Source: Gammaproteobacteria bacterium (GTDB lineage Bacteria; Pseudomonadota; Gammaproteobacteria; SZUA-229). Taken from it: a stretch of DNA of 5,153 nucleotides. The notes under the pieces were generated by a model. The model was not told the DNA's origin, made no database searches, and worked only from the letters and a program-made list of their open reading frames with translations. The DNA is taken from NCBI GenBank assembly GCA_027858635.1, contig JAQICG010000285.1:1-5153 (forward strand), written 5' to 3'. This document shows, piece after piece, positions 1-5,153 of the stretch (within the stretch, counting starts at the first letter, position 1; every line of letters starts with the position of its first letter). Made by a program: the position numbers and the translations under genes.

Positions 1-1959
1 TCCACCATGGACTTCATGGAGCAGGAATCCGAGCGCGGCATCACCATTCAGTCCGCAGCGACGACGGCATTCTGGAAAGATCATCGTTTCAACATCATTG
101 ACACCCCCGGCCATGTTGATTTCACTATCGAAGTCTACCGTTCGCTGAAGGTGCTCGACGGTGGTATCGGCGTATTCTGTGGCTCCGGCGGGGTTGAGCC
201 TCAGTCTGAAACCAACTGGCGCTATGCCAACGAATCTGAAGTCGCGCGTATTATCTTTGTTAATAAGCTGGATCGCATGGGTGCGGACTTCTTCAATGTG
301 GTCAAACAAGTGAGAGAAGTTCTGGCTGCAAATGCACTGGTCATGGTGCTGCCGATCGGTATCGAAGATAAATTCAAGGGCTGTGTCGATCTATTAACCC
401 GTAAGGCCTGGATCTGGGATAACGAACAGGATATCTCGGCTTACCGTATTGAAGAGCCACCGGCTGAGATGGCTGAACTGATTGAAGAGTACCGTGAGCA
501 GCTCATCGAAACTGCGCTGGAGCAGAACGATGAACTGATGGAAAAATATCTGGAAGGTGAAGAGCCCTCCGTTGATGATATTAAAGACTGCATTCGCAAA
601 GGCACTATTGCGATCGATTTCTTTCCCACCTACTGTGGCTCAGCCTTCAAGGACAAGGGCATGCAGATGATTCTGGATGCAGCGGTGGATTACCTGCCTA
701 ATCCGACTGAAGTTAAACCCCAGCCGGAAGTCGACCTGGAAGGTAACGAGACCGGCAAATTTGCCATTGTCGATCCCAAAAAACCATTACGCGCATTAGC
801 TTTCAAAATTATGGATGATCGTTTTGGCGCCTTGACCTTTGTCCGTGTCTATTCCGGTAAGCTGAATAAAGGTGACACCGTACTTAACACCTTTACCGGC
901 AAAACCGAGCGTATCGGCCGCATGGTTGAGATGCACGCCGATGATCGTAATGAGCTGGATAGCGCGACGGCCGGTGACATTGTCGCCGTTGTCGGCATGA
1001 AAAATGTACAGACCGGTCACACCCTTTGTGATGTGAAATACCCGGCGACGCTGGAGCCGATGGTATTCCCTGAGCCGGTTATTTCAATTTCGATTTCACC
1101 CGATGATAAAGGCGCCTCAGAAAAACTGGGCATCGCTCTCGGCAAGATGATTAAGGAAGATCCCTCCTTCCGCGTCGAAACCGACGAAGACAGTGGTGAG
1201 ACCATTCTTAAGGGCATGGGTGAATTGCATCTGGATATCAAGGTCGATATTTTGCGCCGTACTCACGGCATAGCCGCCACCGTCGGCAAGCCTCAGGTGG
1301 CGTATCGTGAAACCATCACCAAGACAGTCGAAGACACTTACACACATAAGAAACAGTCGGGTGGTTCAGGTCAGTACGGTAAAATTGACTACATCGTAGA
1401 GCCGGGTGAGCCGGGCAGTGGTTACACCTTTGAATCGACCGTGACCGGTGGTAATGTGCCGCGTGAATTCTGGCCAGCCATCGAAAAAGGCTTCGAAAAG
1501 ATGAAGGATAAAGGCGTGCTCGCCGGTTATCCCTGTCTTGATTTCAAGGTGACTTTGGCCGACGGTGCTTTCCATGCGGTGGATTCCTCAGCCGTCGCCT
1601 TTGAGCTGGCGGCCATGGCGGCTTATCGCCAGACCATGCCGAAAGCGGGTCCGCAGTTGATGGAGCCGATCATGAAAGTGGATGTGTTTACGCCTGAAGA
1701 CCATGTCGGTGATGTCATCGGCGACCTTAACCGTCGTCGCGGCATGATCAAGTCTCAGGAGCCCAGTGCAACCGGTGTTCGTATTAAAGCCGACTGCCCG
1801 CTGAGCGAAATGTTTGGTTATATTGGCGCGCTACGGACCATGACCTCCGGTCGTGGCCAGTTCTCGATGGAATTTTTGCATTACATGCCCTGTCCCAAGA
1901 ATGTGGCAGAAGCGGTGATCAAGGAAAATCAGGACCGTGCGGAAGAAGCTAAGAAATAA
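1..1959 (+). CDS. fusA: Elongation factor G paralogue (EF-G 2), 5' end outside window
   Basis: This is a translational GTPase, a cytoplasmic factor that moves tRNA and mRNA on the ribosome or helps recycle it. The frame is open from base 1 (Ser-Thr-Met-Asp...), so the ATG at 7 is internal. Compared with a remembered Vibrio EF-G2 of about 695 residues, roughly 44 N-terminal residues with the P-loop (AHVDAGKT) are missing, leaving 652. Visible in order are switch I (ERGITI), G3 DTPGH at 100-114, G4 NKLD at about 262-273, a GSAF G5-like motif near 637, the domain II beta-barrel (around 800-1030), MGELHLDI of domain III near 1216, the domain IV loop QSGGSGQYG near 1354, the domain IV tip FHAVDSS (His codon 1573-1575), and domain V with GDVIGDLNRRRG and SEMFGY. 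No rpsL, rpsG or tuf follows and a terminator lies directly downstream, so this is probably not the str-operon copy. Phrases such as VYRSLKVLDGGIGVFCGSGG match the gammaproteobacterial second EF-G. Family assignment is very secure; the paralogue type is inferred. Confidence 0.97.
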   Translation, partial: STMDFMEQESERGITIQSAATTAFWKDHRFNIIDTPGHVDFTIEVYRSLKVLDGGIGVFCGSGGVEPQSETNWRYANESEVARIIFVNKLDRMGADFFNVVKQVREVLAANALVMVLPIGIEDKFKGCVDLLTRKAWIWDNEQDISAYRIEEPPAEMAELIEEYREQLIETALEQNDELMEKYLEGEEPSVDDIKDCIRKGTIAIDFFPTYCGSAFKDKGMQMILDAAVDYLPNPTEVKPQPEVDLEGNETGKFAIVDPKKPLRALAFKIMDDRFGALTFVRVYSGKLNKGDTVLNTFTGKTERIGRMVEMHADDRNELDSATAGDIVAVVGMKNVQTGHTLCDVKYPATLEPMVFPEPVISISISPDDKGASEKLGIALGKMIKEDPSFRVETDEDSGETILKGMGELHLDIKVDILRRTHGIAATVGKPQVAYRETITKTVEDTYTHKKQSGGSGQYGKIDYIVEPGEPGSGYTFESTVTGGNVPREFWPAIEKGFEKMKDKGVLAGYPCLDFKVTLADGAFHAVDSSAVAFELAAMAAYRQTMPKAGPQLMEPIMKVDVFTPEDHVGDVIGDLNRRRGMIKSQEPSATGVRIKADCPLSEMFGYIGALRTMTSGRGQFSMEFLHYMPCPKNVAEAVIKENQDRAEEAKK

Positions 1960-1976
1960 TTAGCGGATGCTGAAAT

Positions 1977-2008
1977 AAAAAAGGGCCGGTTTTTACCGGC
2001 CCTTTTTT
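1977..2008 (+). terminator. Rho-independent terminator after the EF-G gene
   Basis: A perfect 14-bp stem, AAAAAAGGGCCGGT (1977-1990) pairing with ACCGGCCCTTTTTT (1995-2008), closes on a TTTT loop. The GC core is 8 bp (GGGCCGGT/ACCGGCCC) and is followed by six T residues. It starts 18 bases after the EF-G stop codon, a classic position. Because the A-tract and T-tract are symmetric it could in principle work in both directions, but no minus-strand gene nearby would need it. Confidence 0.95.
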
Positions 2009-2020
2009 ACGCCATAAACA

Positions 2021-2113
2021 AAGCCGGATGTTGCATCAATTGCGCGCCTGGTTCCCTGTAAAATCAAGTCGGTGGCGCAGTGATTTTTGCGCAAATTCAG
2101 AGCCGTCCGGCTT
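2021..2113. repeat. Nested inverted repeats in the spacer before the glycosylase gene
   Basis: Three nested complementary pairs can be read. The outer pair is AAGCCGGATG (2021-2030) with CGTCCGGCTT (2104-2113), ten pairs including one G-U. The middle pair is TTGCGC (2040-2045) with GCGCAA (2089-2094). The inner pair is AAAATCA (2060-2066) with TGATTTT (2081-2087). The unpaired stretches between the outer 8-bp core and the middle stem are 11 bases on each side. An alternative hairpin, GCGCA (2075-2079) with TGCGC (2088-2092), would compete with the middle stem. The right outer arm ends 5 bases before the Shine-Dalgarno of the next gene. It could be a leader RNA structure, a relic of a small repeat element, or chance. 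I do not recognise a named family. Confidence 0.4.
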
Positions 2114-2118
2114 AATTC

Positions 2119-2122
2119 AGGA
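2119..2122 (+). promoter_or_regulatory. Ribosome binding site deciding the glycosylase start
   Basis: AGGA lies 7 bases before the ATG at 2130. The more upstream in-frame ATG at 2028 has no comparable purine-rich motif (the preceding bases are ACAAAGCCGG), so the site supports 2130 as the true start. Confidence 0.7.
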
Positions 2123-2129
2123 AAACAGC

Positions 2130-2735
2130 ATGACCATCAGTGCAGAGATTAAAAAACATCAGCAGGCCTTACACCAATGTCGCCGGTGTCCACAGATGAT
2201 GCCGCCGCCCATTGTCGGCTTGCCGGTGGCCTCGAAAATCATACTCGTCGGGCAGGCGCCGGGTGAGCGCGAAGAGGCGCTGGGAAAACCCTTTGCCTGG
2301 ACAGCCGGTAAAACCCTGTACAAATGGCTCGCCACGATCGGGCTGGAAGAAGAGGCGGTACGCCGAAAAGTCTATATCGCAGCGGTATGCCGCTGTTTTC
2401 CCGGCAAGAAGTCCAAAGGCGGCGACCGTGTTCCCGACAGGGAAGAAGTTGAACGATGCAGAAGCTGGCTGCAGGCAGAGTTCGATATCCTGCAACCGGC
2501 CCTGATCATTCCCGTAGGCAAGCTGGCAATCGCCCAGTTCGTGGATGTAGACAAGCTGGTCGATGTGGTGGGGACATCCTTTAGCAGGGAGATCGACGGC
2601 CATGTTGCGGACATTATCCCCCTGCCGCATCCCTCGGGTGCCTCGACCTGGCATGGCCGCTCGCCGGGCAAGGAGCTGTTGCAGCAGGCGCTAAAGCGGA
2701 TAAAGCAGCATCCGCAGTGGTATCAGTTACTGTGA
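2130..2735 (+). CDS. Uracil-DNA glycosylase superfamily protein, Fe-S (family 4-like) type
   Basis: The 201-residue product probably acts in base-excision repair, removing uracil or another damaged base from DNA in the cytoplasm. Visible features are an N-terminal CxxC (Cys17, Cys20), motif I GQAPGERE (41-48) followed by GKPF (52-55), the segment VCRCFPG (86-92), a DRVP turn (99-102) leading to Cys110, and motif III HPSGAS (167-172). In family 4 enzymes four cysteines (CxxC, one in a CxPPG-like segment, one about 16 residues on) bind a 4Fe-4S cluster. Here Cys17, Cys20, Cys89 (or Cys87) and Cys110 fit that plan. Motif I has Gln where classical family 4 proteins have Glu (GEAPG), and the usual Asn before the third Cys is not evident, so substrate and activity are uncertain. 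It lacks the KRRIH insertion of UdgX. The start at 2130 is chosen for its AGGA site; the frame stays open back to 2028, but that 34-residue extension falls in the repeat-rich spacer and shows no domain. Its end overlaps msrA by 9 bases, tail to tail. No clear promoter is seen. Confidence 0.9.
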   Translation: MTISAEIKKHQQALHQCRRCPQMMPPPIVGLPVASKIILVGQAPGEREEALGKPFAWTAGKTLYKWLATIGLEEEAVRRKVYIAAVCRCFPGKKSKGGDRVPDREEVERCRSWLQAEFDILQPALIIPVGKLAIAQFVDVDKLVDVVGTSFSREIDGHVADIIPLPHPSGASTWHGRSPGKELLQQALKRIKQHPQWYQLL

Positions 2736-3377
2736 AGTTGATTCGGGATAGGTCACGCCAGTGCCGGCTAGTCCGCAGTAGCCGCCCGGATTTTTTGCCA
2801 GATACTGCTGGTGATAATGCTCGGCATAATAAAATTCAGGGGCGGGGATAATCTCCGTGGTGATCTGGTCGCTACCGGCGCGCGACAAGGCGTGCTGATA
2901 AACCTCTTTGCTTATTTCAGCCTGCTTCTGCTGCTCATCCGAATAGGTATAAATTCCCGAGCGGTACTGCGTGCCGCGGTCATTGCCCTGGCACATGCCC
3001 TGGGTGGGATCGTGCGCCTGCCAAAATATTTCGAGCAGCGTTGAATAGCTGATAACGGCCGGGTCGAACACCACCAGCACAACTTCGTTGTGGCCGGTCT
3101 TGCCGGAGCAAACCTCTTGATAGCTGGGATTGGGGGTGAAGCCGCCCGTATAGCCCGCCGCCGTGGTGTAAACGCCTTCGAGCTCCCAGAAGCGTTTTTC
3201 CGCGCCCCAAAAGCAGCCCATGCCGAATACCGCCTGCTGCAGGTGCTCGGGGAAAGGCGGCTGTAGCGTATGGCCGTTCACGATGTGCTGCTCGGGCACC
3301 GACATTTTCTGTTCCCGGCCGGGCAGGGCATCCTCTTTGCGAGGCAGGGCCATTTTTTCCTGAAGATAAATACTCAT
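2727..3377 (-). CDS. msrA: Peptide-methionine (S)-S-oxide reductase MsrA
   Basis: This enzyme reduces methionine-S-sulfoxide, free or in proteins, back to methionine, normally using thioredoxin. The 216-residue product matches the long E. coli-type MsrA (about 212) along its whole length, including the N-terminal DALPGR (17-22) and VNGH (33-36). The catalytic Cys55 sits in GCFWGAE (54-60). Other active-site residues are Glu98 in GHNE and Asp133/Tyr138 in GNDRGTQYRS. The resolving Cys201 is in GYCG, but the second resolving cysteine of E. coli MsrA (GVCLP) is replaced by Thr209 (GVTYP); an extra Cys129 occurs in GMCQGND. Two adjacent ATGs exist. The second (3377) is preferred because AAAGAG lies 6 bases upstream, against 3 for the first (3380), and MSIY aligns with the E. 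coli N-terminus. It abuts the stop of the YihY gene, so translational coupling is likely. No signal peptide is seen, so it should be cytoplasmic. The 3' end overlaps the convergent glycosylase gene. Confidence 0.97.
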   Translation of the reverse strand: MSIYLQEKMALPRKEDALPGREQKMSVPEQHIVNGHTLQPPFPEHLQQAVFGMGCFWGAEKRFWELEGVYTTAAGYTGGFTPNPSYQEVCSGKTGHNEVVLVVFDPAVISYSTLLEIFWQAHDPTQGMCQGNDRGTQYRSGIYTYSDEQQKQAEISKEVYQHALSRAGSDQITTEIIPAPEFYYAEHYHQQYLAKNPGGYCGLAGTGVTYPESTSQ

Positions 3378-3380
3378 CAT

Positions 3381-4721
3381 TTACTCTTTATGATCGTAGT
3401 TGTGCGAGCTGATAAAGTCACGCAGAGAAAGTCGGCTGGTCGATTCGCTGATGGCAGCGTAAACAGTGCTGATCAAATCATCAACGGGCTTTTCCGACTG
3501 CATGCTGTCACTGTTCATTCGACTGGATTCGCCATGGTCGCGTATCGACTCCAGAATACGAATCAGCTGGATATTCTCCAGCGACTGCGCCGGCAGATAG
3601 GAGATGGTCTGATCCTCATGTCGGATCAATAACCTGTCGTGTTCCAGCGCTTGCAGTATTTCGGTGAGCGCTTCACTGGGGATGTTGAGTTTTTCCGCCA
3701 ACTCGTTGATGGGCCAGGGAGCACGGTTTTCGTGAAAGTTCCTGGCGATGTGGTACATGGCGAGCAGCGCGGCTTTTTCCTTCATGCGATTGCTCAATGT
3801 GGCATGATTGAGCTTGTCCGGAATTTTGTCAGGATGCTGGTGGTAATAGGCGATACTGGTGCCGATTAGAAGAATCAGCCAGCTTAAATAAACCCAGATC
3901 ATGAACAAAACCGGTATGGCGAAGCTGGAGTAGACCACGGTATATCTGCCGGAGGTGGCGATGAAGGAAGCGAAGAGCCAGCCGGTACTCTCCCAAAGGA
4001 TGCCGGCAATCAGCGCGCCGGTGAAGGCGGAGCTATATTTAACCCGGGTATTGGGGATGAGCATATAGATGATGGTAAAGACAGCAATTACCAGCAGGTA
4101 GGGCAGTGCGATGCCGGTGGTTGTGAAAACAAAGTCCAGCAGTGCTATATCCGACAGAGCATTGTATAGCGTGGAGCTGGTGACGCTGGCGGTAAAGGTA
4201 ATCGCAGCGAAAATCAGAATCGGACCGATCATGATGATGCCCAGATATTCGCTGATACGCTGCGCCATGCCCCGAAATTCGCTGATGTGCCAGGTGCGAT
4301 TGAAGGCGCGCTCAATTTTATTAATAAGCGTGATCACGGTATAGAACAGCATACCGATACCCATCACACCCAGCAGGGCGACATCGATGTTATCGACAAA
4401 ATCAATGATCTTCTGGGTGAGATTTTCACTCTCTTCGCCCAGTGGCTCCAGTATATGTGAAAGCAGTGGCCCCACCTGGTTGTGCAGGCCAAAACCCTTG
4501 AGCACGGAAAAGGCCACAGCCAGCACGGGAATCATCGCCAGCAGGGTGGTGTAGACCAGACTCATGGCGCGCAGTGCCAGCAGACCTTCTGCCAGGTCGC
4601 GCATTACCGCCTGGAATATGCGTAGCAGTTTTATAATAAAAGCCTGCCAGCCGGGTAGCTGGTCAAGCTCGGTTTCCCACAACACCGTCTGTATTCTGTT
4701 TTTTAACTGAATGAGGGTCAT
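3381..4721 (-). CDS. yihY: YihY/BrkB-family inner-membrane protein with C-terminal winged-helix-like region
   Basis: This polytopic membrane protein belongs to the YihY/BrkB (UPF0761-type) family, whose biochemical role is not settled; older annotations as ribonuclease BN are considered wrong. The 446-residue product has about six hydrophobic segments by eye: 55-75, 112-133, 159-180, 200-222, 231-256 and 268-293. Family-like motifs include RAMSLVYTTLLAMIPVLAV (51-69), NRTW (141-144), IPNTRVKYSSAFTGA (222-236) and SFAIPVLFMIWVYLSW (266-281). E. coli YihY is about 290 residues, so this one carries an extra soluble tail of about 150. Residues about 310-378 (ALLAMYHIAR, then PINELAEKLNIPSEALTEILQALEHDRLLIR) look like a winged helix-turn-helix, followed by a Ser-rich, acidic end. 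The longer form is, as far as I recall, common in gammaproteobacteria. The start at 4721 has no strong Shine-Dalgarno, but it lies 17 bp after the previous gene and no better start precedes the membrane region. It is the middle gene of the unit. Confidence 0.93.
   Translation of the reverse strand: MTLIQLKNRIQTVLWETELDQLPGWQAFIIKLLRIFQAVMRDLAEGLLALRAMSLVYTTLLAMIPVLAVAFSVLKGFGLHNQVGPLLSHILEPLGEESENLTQKIIDFVDNIDVALLGVMGIGMLFYTVITLINKIERAFNRTWHISEFRGMAQRISEYLGIIMIGPILIFAAITFTASVTSSTLYNALSDIALLDFVFTTTGIALPYLLVIAVFTIIYMLIPNTRVKYSSAFTGALIAGILWESTGWLFASFIATSGRYTVVYSSFAIPVLFMIWVYLSWLILLIGTSIAYYHQHPDKIPDKLNHATLSNRMKEKAALLAMYHIARNFHENRAPWPINELAEKLNIPSEALTEILQALEHDRLLIRHEDQTISYLPAQSLENIQLIRILESIRDHGESSRMNSDSMQSEKPVDDLISTVYAAISESTSRLSLRDFISSHNYDHKE
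3384..3389 (-). promoter_or_regulatory. msrA ribosome binding site inside the end of the YihY gene
   Basis: On the minus strand AAAGAG is followed by TAAATGATG. The purine run encodes the last Lys-Glu codons of the YihY-family protein, then its TAA stop, then two ATGs. Spacing of 6 bases favours the second ATG (3377). The arrangement implies a shared transcript and probable coupling of translation. Confidence 0.55.
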
Positions 4722-4738
4722 GGTCGGATAAATAGTGC

Positions 4739-5153
4739 CTATTTGGTTTCGCGCTGTCTCAGCTGCCAGGATTGATAGTTAGGCTGAGTTAAGTAGCCGC
4801 GCTGGTTGATATATTTGAGCACCCCGAGCAGCCGGTAAAACTTAACCACCGAATCAATGCGTATGATTTCGTTGCCTTCAAGATCGAAGAATACCAGTGT
4901 CGGCGCATAAAAAAGCCCCAATTCTTCCGCCCATTTTCGGGCGGTGGTCGGTTTGCCGGCGGGCGTGACCACCGGGGTGTCGTCCCACATATTTAACTGC
5001 ACACTGGTGATCGTCTCCAGCTCATCGAGAATTTCCGGTTTGCTCAGCGGTGAGCTGTGCAATAGATCACAGGCATGACACTTACCCTGTTCAAAAAGCA
5101 CCATCACCGGCTGCTGGTTTTCATCTAGAGCCGCTTTCAGGTCATAGGGGGGC
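4739..5153 (-). CDS. Thioredoxin-fold protein with CHAC motif, 5' end outside window
   Basis: The frame is open to the right edge, giving 137 residues of a longer protein; the GTG at 5107 and ATG at 5104 are internal (Val-Met in the beta strand QQPVMVLFEQGKCHAC). Seen are the thioredoxin-type active site CHAC (Cys25, Cys28 counted from the first complete codon), a predicted cis-proline in YAPTLVFFD about 60 residues later, and a C-terminal helix ending in a charged tail (WQLRQRETK). This resembles periplasmic thiol-disulfide proteins of the SoxW/thioredoxin_2 kind, which reduce or exchange disulfides, but the N-terminus that would show a signal peptide is missing, so location is unknown. The segment between CHAC and the cis-Pro, including MWDDTPVVTPAGKPTTARKW, is longer than in TrxA and typical of this group. 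The gene ends 17 bp before the YihY gene and is probably co-transcribed with it and msrA. Fold assignment is firm; the partner protein is not known. Confidence 0.88.
   Translation of the reverse strand, partial: PPYDLKAALDENQQPVMVLFEQGKCHACDLLHSSPLSKPEILDELETITSVQLNMWDDTPVVTPAGKPTTARKWAEELGLFYAPTLVFFDLEGNEIIRIDSVVKFYRLLGVLKYINQRGYLTQPNYQSWQLRQRETK

Noticed and set aside
1977..2008. The EF-G hairpin as a bidirectional terminator serving a minus-strand transcript
   Set aside because: The stem is symmetric, but the only minus-strand gene downstream of the window's right half ends at 2727, more than 700 bases away with a plus-strand gene in between.
2021..2113. Integron attC site or CRISPR-like repeat
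   Set aside because: There are no GTTRRRY-type core sites, no integrase, and no repeated direct units; the arms are inverted and occur once.
2028..2129. Upstream ATG that would extend the glycosylase by 34 residues
   Set aside because: There is no Shine-Dalgarno before 2028, the extra residues show no domain, and the region is the repeat-rich spacer; AGGA before 2130 supports the shorter form.
2169..2654. 161-codon open frame on the minus strand across the glycosylase gene
   Set aside because: It lies wholly inside a gene with clear motifs on the plus strand, and its translation shows no recognisable domain.
3381..4721. YihY-family gene as ribonuclease BN
   Set aside because: That name comes from an old misassignment; the protein is an integral membrane protein with no nuclease motif, and RNase BN activity belongs to the ElaC/RNase Z family.
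4739..5107. Complete 122-residue thioredoxin-like protein starting at GTG 5107
   Set aside because: The frame continues open to the window edge with sensible sequence (YDLKAALDENQQP), and starting at 5107 would cut into the first beta strand just before CHAC, so the gene is partial.

Overview
The window reads as ordinary chromosome from a gammaproteobacterium of moderate GC. The main evidence is the first gene, whose protein closely resembles (from memory) the second elongation factor G of Vibrio and Shewanella-type bacteria. A YihY-family membrane protein and an E. coli-like MsrA with its long N-terminus fit the same assignment. I cannot name a genus. No phage genes, transposases, CRISPR repeats or RNA genes are visible.

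Layout: bases 1-1959 (+) hold the 3' 94% or so of an EF-G paralogue, cut by the left edge so that the P-loop is missing. A perfect 14-bp hairpin with a U-tract (1977-2008) ends it. A 121-base spacer follows, containing nested inverted repeats (2021-2113) placed just before the ribosome binding site of the next gene. That gene (2130-2735, +) encodes a Fe-S-type member of the uracil-DNA glycosylase superfamily. Its last 9 bases overlap the end of msrA, which runs the opposite way.

The minus strand from 5153 down to 2727 is a compact three-gene unit in the order: thioredoxin-fold protein with a CHAC motif (cut by the right edge), 17-bp gap, YihY-family inner-membrane protein with a C-terminal winged-helix-like region, then msrA, whose ATGATG start directly abuts the yihY stop codon. 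A thiol-disulfide protein and a methionine sulfoxide reductase in one unit suggest oxidative damage repair. The uracil-DNA glycosylase-like gene is also a repair gene but is transcribed separately.

All five proteins belong to recognisable families, and I see no convincing new multi-gene system. The points most worth checking are the structured spacer before the glycosylase gene, the identity of that glycosylase subfamily, the loss of the second resolving cysteine in MsrA, and the possible redox partnership within the minus-strand unit. There is no gene-free stretch longer than about 120 bases.
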